Positions 12,449 through 53,740 of a DNA stretch of 64,000 bases are shown here, one piece after another. Below the pieces are notes generated by a model. It searched no databases, was not told the origin of the DNA, and saw only the letters and a program-made list of their open reading frames with translations. Both the position numbers and the translations under genes were made by a program. Source of the DNA: Elmis aenea (taxonomy: Eukaryota > Arthropoda > Insecta > Coleoptera > Elmidae); NCBI GenBank assembly GCA_947652605.1, contig OX393576.1, forward strand, positions 64,766,966-64,830,965. The letters are read 5' to 3'. How positions within the stretch are numbered: position 1 is the first letter of the stretch; each line of letters opens with the position of its first letter.

Positions 12449-12783
12449 CTGCAAGTATTCACACAAGCAAGGGATTTGGAGGATATCAAGTATCAACATG
12501 TCTTCCAGGTTCACCATTTCGTTTCCTGGGTCCATCATTTCGTATAGCCCTACCAGTGGCAGTTCTTTGGGGCACAGCCTGTTCATTTCTTGCTGCAGTA
12601 ATGGTTCAATGTACAAAAACACTTAGTTGTCTAAAGATACATGGAACCTATGACGAATTAGTTTATGCGCAAAATCATAAAGACGTGATGATTTTGGGGG
12701 CAGTCGAACTGATACTCGCTGTTGTTACTTTACTTGCAGTTCTATTGCTACTCAGAATCGACTGCAAATATGATCCTGACTGA
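12449..12783 (+). CDS. Multi-pass membrane protein, terminal exon
   Basis: The acceptor is TATTTTCAG at 12448. The exon opens with CT, completing an Ala codon with the preceding exon, and runs 110 further codons to TGA at 12781-12783. It begins ASIHTSKGFGGYQV, then has a loop rich in Pro/Gly/Phe (LPGSPFRFLGPSF). A hydrophobic segment follows (ALPVAVLWGTACSFLAAVMV), then a Cys-containing loop (CTKTLSCLKIH) and a final strongly hydrophobic helix (LGAVELILAVVTLLAVLLLL) before a short charged tail. With the upstream exon this gives three or four membrane spans. I do not recognise the protein, but the frame, splice phase and downstream poly(A) signal argue that it is genuine. Confidence 0.65.
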
Positions 12784-13237
12784 TGCATACCAACCACCGA
12801 TGCCCAGACAACGGCACTCGGTGTTAGTATTATAGGAGGTATAGGTGGATTTTCTATACCACCAACAACTAGCTCAGCAAATGAGCGAGTTGGTAGGGTT
12901 GCTTGGATGGTGTAATTTTGCGAGTCCTACTATTGTATACAAAAGTATGGACTGACTCTAAAAGCAGTAGGAAAATACTGTCCATGGATTGATCAACTAA
13001 ATCACTTCCTTAATACTTTTTCAAAAAAGCCAAAATTGAAACATAAGACTACATTTTCTATTTGTGTATATATTTACATATCAACCTCAAAAGTGTGGGC
13101 CAAACATATTGCATATACTAAAGTAATTTGTGGTACGAACTCTTATAAACAGAAAAGCAGAACTTTAGAAGTGAAAACAAATATTGCAATCAAATAAAGT
13201 TATTAAATACAATCATAAACCATCCTGTTTGTATATA
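12784..13237 (+). other. Probable 3' untranslated region of the membrane-protein gene
   Basis: No coding frame follows the stop at 12783. An AATAAA at 13193-13198, about 410 bp downstream, is a reasonable polyadenylation signal. A CAGGGTG element begins 40 bp later. Confidence 0.45.
13193..13198 (+). terminator. Candidate poly(A) signal
   Basis: AATAAA on the coding strand, 410 bp after the stop codon of the membrane-protein gene and just before the next repeat element. Confidence 0.4.
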
Positions 13238-14129
13238 CAGGGTGCCCCATGACCGTGAGATTTTTCGATAGCTCCTTTATTTATGAAAATATAAAAGAAT
13301 ATTTAATACAAATATTGTGCGAACCTATTTTTTAGATAACCTAAATTTATTTTCAAATATATAGGGTGTTTTGTTTGAGCGGCACATATGAAAATGTAAT
13401 TTTTTTTAAAAAAACACCCTGTATATTTTTACATTTTTGGATTTCTCGTAAAAATTACTTTAAAAGATGTATAATGTTGTATGAGTCTTAAGTCAACCGT
13501 TTTCGTAAAATTTACATTTTTATGAAATTTTTGAGCAATACAGCACTTTAATTTTTTTAGTAATAGTAATAAAAATCGAAAAATCAACTTTAGGTAAAGG
13601 ACATGCTTAATAATTTCGAAAGACAATTAAATTCTCTACAAGTAAATGTAAAAATATACAGGGCGTCGTATTTTGAAAAATGACTTATCGATGTTTAAAG
13701 TTTCACAAGTTTGACCAAGCGTAAAAAACACCCTGTATAATATTTTTTAAATGTAGCTAGCGCAAATTGTTAATTAATCTATTATCAATCTAATTTTTCA
13801 ACGATATTTTACTGCTTTTTAAATAACTTAAATGTTAAAAAAAATAAAGTGCTGTATTGCTCAAAAATTTCATAAAAACGTAAGTTTTGCGAAAACGGTT
13901 GACTTTAGACCCATATAACGTTATACATTTTTTAAAGCAATTTTTAAGAGAAATCAAAAAATGTAAAAATATACAGGGTGTTCATTAGAAAAAATATACA
14001 TTTTTATATGTGCCGCTCAAACACTGTATATTTGAAAATCAATTTAGTTTATGTAGCAAATAGGTTCGCACAATATTTGTATTAAATATTTTTTTATGTT
14101 TGCATTAATAAAGGTCGTGGTGTATCCTG
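13238..14129. mobile_element. Palindromic MITE (892 bp), TA-CAGGGTGCCCC ends
   Basis: The left arm (cagggtgccccatgaccgtg, then gtgcgaacctatttt, then gagcggcacatatg) is repeated inverted on the right (catatgtgccgctcaaac is close to 14010-14025, aataggttcgcac about 14060, ending tatcctg then TA). Inside are a unit of about 60 bp (13363-13421) and a 77-bp module (13659-13735), each bounded by CAGGGYG and CACCCTG. The 77-bp module is shared with elements that have different outer ends. The minus frame 13429-13626 is an artefact of the arm. Confidence 0.85.
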
Positions 14130-14377
14130 TATAGAGACAATTCTGCATTTAATAATGCAGCAAATTAAAATCAAGTAATATAAACATTTTCTTGCTGATT
14201 CGATTCCAGTTTAACGAAGCGTGCACCTTCTGTGTCTCATTAAGTGTAATAATTTTCACTTTCTGATCCTTTAATCAACGCTCAGCGCATTAAGGATGTA
14301 TCAAAAATTCAACGCCATTTTTAGAATTCAAAATTACATTAAATCATCACTTTGTTTTACAAAATTAGAATATATAG

Positions 14378-14629
14378 ATGGAAGAGTGCTGTGTAATTCA
14401 AGTAGAATTAGATTTTTTATGTGAAGGTCAAGCTGAATTTATTAAGTTAAAAAAAAAAAAACTAGGAGGCCGCGGAAAACGAAATTTGCAAGGTAGATAA
14501 TTCTTGTCTGAAAATGAGCTTGATATAGCCGTTTACAATTATTTTGCAAGTTTTCCGAAAGAAGAAGTTAATAGTAAAAATCGTGAAGTGTATTATTGCT
14601 GCAGGAAATTAAAAACATATTTAAAATAA
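14378..14629 (+). pseudogene. Unrecognised reading frame with one internal stop
   Basis: From ATG at 14378 a frame encodes MEECCVIQVELDFLCEGQ, a poly-lysine stretch and a Gly/Arg-rich block. It meets TAA at 14498-14500 and continues in the same frame as FLSENELDIAVYNYFASF, then EEVNSKNREVYYCC, to TAA at 14627-14629. The composition after the stop (acidic, aromatic, no low complexity) looks protein-like. It may be a decayed small gene or a piece of a transposon. It lies just left of the piggyBac element. I do not recognise the family. Confidence 0.3.
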
Positions 14630-14764
14630 AATTTTAGAAACTATTACCTAACCGTATTTTTATTCTTAATAAATTCAGTTTGGCACTTGTAGAAACAATT
14701 AGATAATCTTGAATATATTATAACGTAATGTTTTGACTAAGAATTTTAAAATATAGCACAGTAA

Positions 14765-17188
14765 CACGATCACTGCCGATGACACAATCGTTGAGTCATG
14801 GCCGTTCCTCACTAGGAGCCAATGACTAGCCAAGCGAGTCATGGACATATCTATGCTAAATGTTCCAGTAGTTTGTCAGCTGTTGTGAGGCTAGCTAACG
14901 GTTTTACTGGCTTGTGAGAAAAGGTTAACCTTGTCTTTTTCTTATGTCGGTTTTTAAAATTTGTTTTGTAAAAGGTTAAAATGGATGATCAAGTCGCAGG
15001 ACCATCTAGATCTAAAAAGCGGCATACAGATTATGAAAATAAAAGTGCTTTAGAAGATTGTGACTCAAAACCACTATTAAATCTTTCTGACAGCGAAGAC
15101 GATCCTTTTTTTGGCAGTGATAGTGAGTATGGGCTATTGGATGAGTCATCAGAGGAAGACGAAGACACTATACTAGAAGATGTGCATAACTCAAATAATG
15201 TTGAAGATTCTGTTCTAACTAATGTTAATAATCAAGGTGTAAATATTTGGACTGATATACCAGATTTCCAACACATTGGGTTTAGTGGAATACCTGGTTT
15301 ACGTGCTAATATGACAAGTGATGATCCTTTCGATTTCTTTCAATTACTTATAACTGACGATTTCCTTCAGCATATCGTTGAAGAAACTAGTAACTATGCG
15401 GAAGAAGTTTTTCTCTCACAAAATAATAAAAAATCTCGTATTACTCAATGGAAACCTCTTACGTTATCAGAATTCAAGGGATTTTTGGGACTTTGGCTAC
15501 ATATGGGCCACATAGATATAAATAGAATACAAGATTACTGGAAAACAGATGAACTTTACGGTATTCCTTGTTTCCAAAAACATATGAGCAGAAATCGATT
15601 TCAATTAATTATGAGCTGCCTGCATTTTTCAAAGAATCCTCAAAGAGGTGAACCAGGATTTAACGATCGTCTTTACAAGATAAGATATTTGGAAGACTAC
15701 GTGAATAATAAAATGTCTGAAATATATTATCCAGGGAAGGAACTATCACTAGACGAATTTATGTTATTGTGGCGGGGAAGACTAACGTTTAGGCAGTGTA
15801 TCAAAAATAAATATGGAATAAAATTGTATATTCTCACAGAACCAAATGGTTTAGTATTAAAAATAAGAACTTCTTCTCGTGCTGAAGGTGATATGAGTGG
15901 AAAAGGACATCCTGCAAATGTAGTTCTAGCGCTGATGAGAGAATACTTGAACAGCGGACATTCATTATTTATAGATAATTTTTACAACAGCTATTTTCTA
16001 TCTAGACTGTTGTTAGAGAACAATACATTCGTTACCGGTACTCTAAGAAATAATAGACAAGGAAACCCAAAAGAAATTGTTACTGCAAAACTTCAAAAAG
16101 GCGAAGTTATTACCAAATATTCAAATGGAGTAGCAATAGGAAAATGGCGTGACAAAAGGGAAGTACTGTTTTTATCAACTGAATTCGGTTCAGAAATGAT
16201 AAAGCAAGAGAGTCGTAGAGGTGAAAAGAAACAGAAGCCAAAAGCAATAGCTATGTACATTAAATATATGTCAGGAATAGATAGGCAAGACCAAATGCTC
16301 TCTTATTATAACAGTGACAGAAAAACTATCAGATGGTATAAAAAATTAGCTATACATTTTATATCTATTCTTACACTAAATAGCTTTTATTTATATAATA
16401 GATATTCTCTAAAAGAAAAATTAAGTTATTACGACTTTCGCCACTGTATCGTGAGAAAACTTTTATCACAGATAGAAAAACCTAGGCCAATAAATATAAA
16501 ATCAAATGCTAAAATTCAGAGCCAACCTACTATCAGCCATGTTGCTGAAAAAATGCAAAAGGACAAAAATGGCACACAAATGAGAAAAAGGTGCAGAGTT
16601 TGTTATGAATGCAATATTCGAAAGCAGACCCCATATTTCTGCCAATCCTGTGATGGTAGCCCAGGACTTTGCTTAGGAGACTGCTTTCGAACATATCATG
16701 CAAAAAAAACCAGAAAGCAAATAGTGGAATTTCAAATTTATTTTTGTTTAGAATAATTTTTAGTTTATTTGTTGTAGTACTGTTATTATTATTGTTTCAA
16801 TAAGTATTACATGAACGTTTTATGTGTTTTTTTTTAACCCAAAAACGTCCAAAAAGTAAATAATTTTTGTAATTTTAAGTATATATTTTTAGCTTAAGAA
16901 TTTATTTGTTGTTTTCTTGTTACTTTGTTTATACTCAATAAAAAACAATATTGGGAAATCAATAAAATATTTATTTTATGATCTCAATTTTACTTGACTC
17001 AACTGTTGAGTCATTGGCTTTGCTAGAGGCCGATCACTCAACAGAGTCGAGGCCTAAAATTACCTAAAATTTTAAAAAAAGCAGTTAAAACTATATGCTT
17101 TAATAAAACATACTTGACATTAAATTTATCAATAAAACGCGTTTGGCTTTTGGGAATAGCAATAATATCTTAATCGGCAGTGAACGTG
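14765..17188 (+). mobile_element. Complete piggyBac-family transposon (2,424 bp)
   Basis: A 16-bp terminal repeat, cacgatcactgccgat, at 14765-14780 is matched inverted at 17173-17188 with one mismatch. The right flank is TTAA (17189-17192), the target of piggyBac elements. The left flank is GTAA, one substitution from TTAA. Inside the ends are imperfect subterminal inverted repeats containing gttgagtcat and agccaatgact (left 14790-14841, right 16996-17050). A single uninterrupted transposase frame fills the centre. Length and structure match an autonomous element, and the intact frame indicates a fairly recent insertion. Confidence 0.9.
14981..16756 (+). CDS. piggyBac transposase, 591 aa, uninterrupted
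   Basis: It catalyses excision and re-insertion of the element at TTAA sites in the nucleus. The frame begins at an ATG preceded by GGTTAAA and runs without stop to TAA at 16754-16756. An acidic, serine-rich N-terminus (residues about 25-80, DSEDDPFFGSDSEYG) precedes the DDE/D core. The likely catalytic aspartates are D258 in LSLDEFMLLW, D332 in LFIDNFYNSY and D434 in MSGIDRQDQML, with D437 nearby. The C-terminus has the family's cysteine-rich zinc-binding domain: C538, C541, C544, C554, C557, C564, C568 and H573. All these residues are present, so the protein could be functional. AATAAA at 16937-16942 is a plausible poly(A) signal. Codon use is AT-rich like the surrounding DNA. Confidence 0.95.
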   Translation: MDDQVAGPSRSKKRHTDYENKSALEDCDSKPLLNLSDSEDDPFFGSDSEYGLLDESSEEDEDTILEDVHNSNNVEDSVLTNVNNQGVNIWTDIPDFQHIGFSGIPGLRANMTSDDPFDFFQLLITDDFLQHIVEETSNYAEEVFLSQNNKKSRITQWKPLTLSEFKGFLGLWLHMGHIDINRIQDYWKTDELYGIPCFQKHMSRNRFQLIMSCLHFSKNPQRGEPGFNDRLYKIRYLEDYVNNKMSEIYYPGKELSLDEFMLLWRGRLTFRQCIKNKYGIKLYILTEPNGLVLKIRTSSRAEGDMSGKGHPANVVLALMREYLNSGHSLFIDNFYNSYFLSRLLLENNTFVTGTLRNNRQGNPKEIVTAKLQKGEVITKYSNGVAIGKWRDKREVLFLSTEFGSEMIKQESRRGEKKQKPKAIAMYIKYMSGIDRQDQMLSYYNSDRKTIRWYKKLAIHFISILTLNSFYLYNRYSLKEKLSYYDFRHCIVRKLLSQIEKPRPINIKSNAKIQSQPTISHVAEKMQKDKNGTQMRKRCRVCYECNIRKQTPYFCQSCDGSPGLCLGDCFRTYHAKKTRKQIVEFQIYFCLE

Positions 17189-17192
17189 TTAA

Positions 17193-18839
17193 AAAATACT
17201 GTCCATGCACTAAATGTCTATATTTATTACTTTTTTTATTTATCTTTGAACACTTAATTGTTAATTGTGTTAAAATTCATGTAAACGTAGGCAGATCGTA
17301 ATATTTCACGAATGTTTTGTGTAACAAAATGTATTTTTCCACTGTATAAAAACTAAACTAATTTCCTTGTAAGAAAGTAAACTATCAATAAACTTTTTTC
17401 TCAAAACTGTTAAATATGATAAACAAGAAAATATCGACATATTTTTAAACCAAAGCAGTTTGCTTAAACCTTCATAGACAGGTTATTTAGATTCTAATGT
17501 ACTAATTTCACCATCTATAAAGTTAATTGGAAAACTTTCAAAAATTTCTCGAAAAAATGAAACACACTGCCTACACATTTAGGAATTTTAAAAATTGATG
17601 AGCTGTTAATATTTTAAGCAATCTTTGAACAAGTTGGAGGTAGATAAGAATTTCTTAGAGTATGTCTATCAATTTTAGGAACTACGAAGCATTTTGCAGA
17701 ACTTTTTTTACCACAAAAAAAGTCTATTGTACCTAGTTCTAAGCCCTGTAAGTTTTGGTTATTTTAGTCAACAGGCATGTAGGCTCAGTCTCGATAGCAT
17801 TATCCACTAAAGTAATAACTTTTTTTAATCGACTGTTATAAAGTTCTCAAATATTTAAAGAATAATGTTTTTAAATTTAAAGGTATCACAAGTACTAACC
17901 TCACAAAAAGTCATTTTTTAACTAATTAAGCCTAATTTATTACTAATTTCTGTCTACAGTCATGTAGGTGCATGCCTGCTGCATAGCTAACTTCAATATT
18001 GTCACATTTTAAGCTCATTTAACGTTATTATATTAAAAAATCCACACAGAACTGCATTATAGGTGACACTTGAGGGCGGCCATATTGTTTTTATTGATAT
18101 GATTTATAGCCAAACGTCCAGTATAGTTGGATGCCGACCTGTCAGTTATAATTAACATGGGCGTTTACATTGCGCATATGGGACTATATGTAAAAACCTC
18201 GTTTCTGTTTCCATGAAAACTAAGCTGGTCGATTGTGCGTAGAGTGTTTATACGAATGGGCAAGTTCGCCCTTTTTAGTAATTTTAAAACGTTTGCGTTA
18301 GAAGTGTTTAAATGACATAAAACTTTGCAGTTTTGTTATGAAATGATTTATTTATATGTGGAAGGTTAATAATTTTACGTATGCTCATAACAAACGCATA
18401 ATACTTAAAGATATAACTATTTACCTTCATTTTCCCTATTCTTCATATCTTGGTTGTTGCTCGACCACTACATGGTGCAAATATGTCGATGAGACACTTT
18501 ATATTAAACATACGTTTGGAAATCTTTGGATAGAATTAACATCAAATAGTTTTTAAGTAGTCAAATACAACAATTATTTTTATAACACAAAATAGAAAAC
18601 TAGATTACAATAATTACAAACGCATATACAAGTTCGTTATAATTATAACATCATCATTCTATAAATTTGTGTTTGTGTTAAAAGTAAGTCAGTGTAAAAT
18701 TGTATGTATAAACAAATAATTTTGTTGTAAGAAATAAATGACACCATTGATCAATGTAAAAGTACTTAGGACAATATTTTATATGTTATTACAGTTTTCA
18801 CAGAAGTGGAAATGCTGTTAAAATGATAATGTTGAGATC
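17193..18839. other. Unassigned intergenic DNA
   Basis: I see no coding exon or bounded repeat here. A 66-codon plus frame at 18356-18556 starts with ATG but shows no recognisable domain and is probably chance in this AT-rich stretch. Confidence 0.35.
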
Positions 18840-19408
18840 TATTGAGATATTAATAAAAATATTACAAAATCTTGTGTTTAATTCTAATGTATGCAACCCA
18901 CAGCCCACGTACTAGAATGATTCCCACCAAAAAATTCAAATTCAAATTTAGTTTGTAAGTTGACCACCAGAGGGTCAAACACCGCCGTGTACCTCCTTTA
19001 ACTTCTGTGATCCTGATACAAAAATCAAATTTTGCTTCATTTCTCTCAGAATTATTATTGTCAGTCCCACCAATTTTTAATTCAAATTTAGTTTGAAACT
19101 TGACCACCAGAGGGCAAAATACCGCCGTCCTTTAACTTCTGTGATCCTGATACATGAATCAAATTTTGCTCTCAAGAAATAAATCTGTAAAATTTTACTT
19201 CATTTCTCATCTAAAAATCCAGTTCTTGTATTAGGATCACAGAAGTTAAAGGAGGTAATACATGACGGTATTTGGTCCTCTGGTGGTCTACTTATGAACT
19301 AAATTTGAAGTTAATTTTTTGGTGGGAATCATACTCCTTGTGTGGGGGGTTGCATACATTAAAATTAAAACGCAAGATTTTGTTACGTTTTTATTAATAT
19401 TTCAATAA
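18840..19408. mobile_element. Fold-back element with duplicated inner block
   Basis: The left arm (attgagatattaataaaaat, then atgtatgcaaccc, then gaccaccagagggtcaaa, then cctcctttaacttctgtgat) is repeated inverted on the right, ending tattaatatttcaat near 19405. On the left, the block containing ttcaaatttagtttg, gaccaccagaggg and acttctgtgatcctgatac occurs twice (about 18940-19025 and 19080-19160), so one arm carries a local duplication. It is non-coding; the minus frame 18862-19107 is arm sequence. Confidence 0.7.
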
Positions 19409-19606
19409 AAGTCAACGTAGAGAATTACAATTATTGAGTGATATTACAACTTAACAATAATTATAAACTATATCAGTAAGTGTTAACAAAACAGTAATAA
19501 ACTAACAACTTTTGAGCGACAAATTCTACCTTATAAGATAATAGATTATCTGCAGCTAAACAAATAACATATCAAGTGTAAATATAATAAATATTTAAAT
19601 AAAGTT

Positions 19607-19786
19607 TTAAAAATTAATGCCAAAATGTATAAGGAGAACTTTGATGTTGACAGTTTCCACTGAGTTATGTGATTGGCTTTCACGGCATGTCCTGTAGATA
19701 ACTTGATTTCCTGGCTGAAACCACATCAACGGTGGCTTCATATTCCATGTTTTGTTTAATTCGTCTTGGACATCTTTTGAGTCCAT
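19607..19786 (-). CDS. Small hypothetical ORF, 59 aa, possible terminal exon
   Basis: The frame begins MDSKDVQDELNKTW, contains PPLMWFQPGNQVIYR and ends at TAA at 19607-19609. Upstream on the same strand, TTGTTTTCAG directly precedes TTGCACTGG about 30 bases before the ATG, which looks like a 3' splice acceptor. Composition is protein-like and richer in GC than the flanks. I do not recognise it. It could be the end of a short spliced gene whose other parts lie at 20125-20560, or a fragment of a retroelement. Confidence 0.25.
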   Translation of the reverse strand: MDSKDVQDELNKTWNMKPPLMWFQPGNQVIYRTCRESQSHNSVETVNIKVLLIHFGINF

Positions 19787-20124
19787 TGCTTAGAAGTTAT
19801 TGAAGGACTTTCCAGTGCAACTGAAAACAATAATTTAAATTAGAAGTCTCAAAATAAAATGATGATACTGAGCAAGTTGAAAAGTACTATTTACAAGATC
19901 TAAATATTTACACTATCTTAAGACTAAATTAACACATTTAAACAACTAAATTTATTAAGTTATGATTTACTATCTTATCATCATCTTACCTTTTAAATTT
20001 AATCATCGCTTTACTTGATGCATTCTGGTATCATCTCAGTTTTTTCTTAACTTAAGTTCAAAATAGTTGTTTATTGCCATAACAAAACGATGTCTTCAAA
20101 TCCTTCTATGTAGTTTCAACAAGT

Positions 20125-20560
20125 TTAAAGTTGACTACTTAACTTCATGACATGATAATCGTAATATATTTCTGTAACTGCACCAACACCATTGAATATT
20201 GTTAAGCACTCGGCTGAAGAAAAATCATGAACGAAGTAACCTGTAAAACGTAATGCATAATTGTTTATATGGCAGCTGTATTGGTCCAAAAATTAACATC
20301 TTGGATTACTTATAGCCTTAAAAGCACTATTATAATATCGACATTTCATACCTTAAGTGTTGTAGACTAATTCGTGCCCAGTTGTGCGACTTCCTGTCAC
20401 ATGTACAGCAACATGTAGTGTCAACCATATCAGTCCAGGATTGTATAAGTTACTAAATGAGGTTAATAATAGCCTTGGAAACCCTATTTATCATCGAAAT
20501 TCCATACCATGAGTTTTGTAGGCAAATTTGTGTCGAATGGTCTAAATACTACTAAATACT
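20125..20560 (-). other. Exon-like patches with splice signals on the minus strand
   Basis: A patch preceded by CGTTTTACAG (20240 to 20125) reads YFVHDFSSAECLTIFNGVG and continues to a stop. Further upstream two related blocks end in donor-like sequences: one with ACACTTAAG|GTATGA near 20350 and one with ACTCATG|GTATGG near 20510. These two blocks resemble each other (cctacaaaactcatggtatg and ctacaacacttaaggtatg), suggesting a local duplication. The phases do not give one long protein, so this may be a spliced non-coding or very short gene, or chance. Confidence 0.2.
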
Positions 20561-21280
20561 AAAATACAAATCACACTGTTTTAATCATTTACACACCATA
20601 TAACCGAAGAAAGTTGTTTGGTTTAGCATAAAATGAATCAATATTAGGCTTTTGCACAATATTTTAACCTGTATTTGTTTAAATTGCTCAAATTTTAAAC
20701 ATTGAAAATTATTCATCTTGACAGCTGATGTCAACATGGCCGATACATGTTCGCCAACCTAAGAAGTAAATATTACTAGTACAAAATATACGCTAAGACC
20801 TCCTGCAGTTTCTGCTATCCTGATACTCATTTTCTAAATCCCATAAGAATAGCATTGACGAGGATAATATCTCGGATTCAGCTGATGGTGCGCCAAGACA
20901 ACCTAGGGACATTTTTATGAGCTATGTTTTGAACATGTTATGTGTAATGTTATTGTTTTGATTGAAATTATAGGTTAATTTGGGTTAAAATATGAATAAA
21001 TAAAATATGATTAAATAATTATTAAGGAACTTTCTATTTTTTATCTACAGAGTGTAAGCTGTTTAAGTTGTTCTTCAATGTGAAAGTTAAATTAAAATAA
21101 AATACAAGCTGTCTTTAATGTATGAGCCTTTGCTTTATCGATAATCACAAAAATTGAGTTACTGGTTTAAAACGATTAAAAATATACAAGAAAAGTAATG
21201 CATGCTTAATGAACAGAATGTATGGGGAATGACATTCAGGAACGATATTCGTTCATAAATCTAGAACTGCCTTTTTACTT
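20561..21280. other. Unassigned intergenic DNA
   Basis: No gene, RNA or bounded repeat recognised in this AT-rich stretch. Confidence 0.4.
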
Positions 21281-21588
21281 AAGGTGACCAATCGTCCTCC
21301 TTTAGCGAGGACAGTCCTTCTTTTGTAAATTCTGTCCTTCGAAAAGTGTTCTCCTTTTCGATACATTGACAAAAAATATTCATTCACAATCAGTGAAAAA
21401 GTACTCATTTAAATAATAATTAATAGGCATGTAAGCATATTTACATGTTACAAATGTCTTTATTATGCGCATTTATCATATTATAGTGTATTATTGTTGC
21501 AATGAATAAAATGTTTCTTTTATTTCCGATATTTTTTTCTTCAATTTATTTGTGTCCTCCTTTTCATTGTGAAAAAGTTGGTCACCTT
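21281..21588. mobile_element. MITE with AAGGTGACCA terminal repeats
   Basis: aaggtgaccaatcgtcctcc at the left end is answered by tggtcacctt at the right (10-bp inverted termini). Subterminal gtcctcctttt blocks also occur at both sides. The 308-bp interior is non-coding. The termini resemble non-autonomous DNA transposons of several animals, but I do not assign a superfamily. Confidence 0.6.
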
Positions 21589-22710
21589 ATTAACAAGTAT
21601 TGCTAAAAGTTGTTTGAGTTTTACCATAAAAAAAAAAACGCAATTTTCAAATTTTCGTTAAAAAATGCTCTCAAAAGTTAGCTCCAAATTTTTTTTAGTG
21701 ATATTTCATTGAACTTAACATTAATATAATCTCTAAAACTCCTAGTAACTAAAATGATTCCCCAGCAACTAATTCATAACAATTTCAACTGCACAACCAT
21801 TAACAATGAACACTGTTAAATCATTGCAGTTTCAGTTAACACGCAACATTTTGCTGCACTGTTGAATATGTTTTTAGCATACGTGCATAACACTGATGCA
21901 CAATAACAACAAAGTAAGTCTGTGTAATATTTATGTTTGGAAAAACAACATATATAATTTCTGTACATTACGATTTAGATTCATATATATACAAAACAAT
22001 ACAAACATATTCTTTGGCGAAAATATATACAAATAACAACAAAAGGAGTATTTGTTTGAACTCACAAAAACATTAAGCGAACTAGACAACAGCGATCCGC
22101 ATTAATAATGTATCACGTACAAATATTATAAAACCACATACAAAAGGTGATTGATTATTTTGTTAGTCATCTCATATTACCTAAGTGGTCTTACATCATA
22201 CTAAATATACTAATACCAATACCTAAGTACTGACAGTGCAATGTATTTTTGAATTGACGACTTGAACACCTGACGGTTAGCTGGATATTAAAATTTAAAA
22301 AAAAACATTAGCTCTGACAATTTTCAATTAAAATTAACTAGCCAACAGAAAAACATTACATCTACAAAAGTACATGAAAGCAAATAACAGATTTTCTAAT
22401 ACAAAAAGAGTATTGCAATTACATTATTATTATTTAATTTTACCTTATACTATATTGCCTATAGAAAAACAAAATCTGTCAGAGCTAGTTGGGTACAATA
22501 ATTGGAATAACTTATTTTACCTATTTACTCAGAAGAAACGAATTAACACAAATTCGACATATAATACAAGCACTTTTTGATTTAACTTCGTTCGATTAGC
22601 AATTAAATTTCATTAACTGATTGGTTTAGCAGTTTGAATCATTTACAAATCAAAAATTAAGGCAAATATTCCCAAATCTAGTTTCACAGCAATTTTTTAA
22701 GCTGACTGGT
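21589..22710. other. AT-rich DNA, possibly including the AGAP 3' untranslated region
   Basis: No exon or bounded repeat recognised. The right part may be transcribed as 3' UTR of the minus-strand AGAP gene, whose stop is at 23200, but no poly(A) signal is decisive. The plus frame 22374-22580 is AT-rich and probably chance. Confidence 0.3.
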
Positions 22711-22907
22711 AGAGGTCTTTCAGGATAAACTGAACTGTGACACAGAAACAAAAGCTCGTCTAAGCGTTAATTACTGCTCCACCTAAAAACATACGTCTAT
22801 TTCAACAACGGGGTTATAACCTATAATAATGTAACGTTTTTAGAAAGGTCTACATTTCAAGCCTCTCTTTGCACATTTCACGGTTCAGTTTATCCTGAAA
22901 GACCTCT
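22711..22907. repeat. Hairpin element with 30-bp near-perfect arms
   Basis: agaggtctttcaggataaac at the left, continuing tgaactgtga, is matched inverted at the right end with one mismatch over 30 bp. The loop of about 137 bp is non-coding. It starts 293 bp downstream of the AGAP stop codon on the minus strand, so it could be part of that transcript's 3' UTR. Confidence 0.7.
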
Positions 22908-23199
22908 AGTTAAGCTTTCACTTTACTCTAAATTGTTCATAATATCCTTGAATTTAGTCTGTAATATTCGATTGTTATAACAGTGTAGTGTAGTGTTCAA
23001 GAATCTAAATCTAAAAAGAAATACTTCCTTTTAGCGTTTAAATATTTGGGACATAAATCGTCAAGTGCCTGTATACGATTGGTTTTGATATTTTTTAAAT
23101 GTTAGTGGCACACATGAGTAGAATTAAGTATGTACTGGGATTTGTGCTGAGACTAATAAAAATGTGAACAGCAATCATATCTACTATGGAAATTTCAGT

Positions 23200-53740
<30,541 letters not shown>

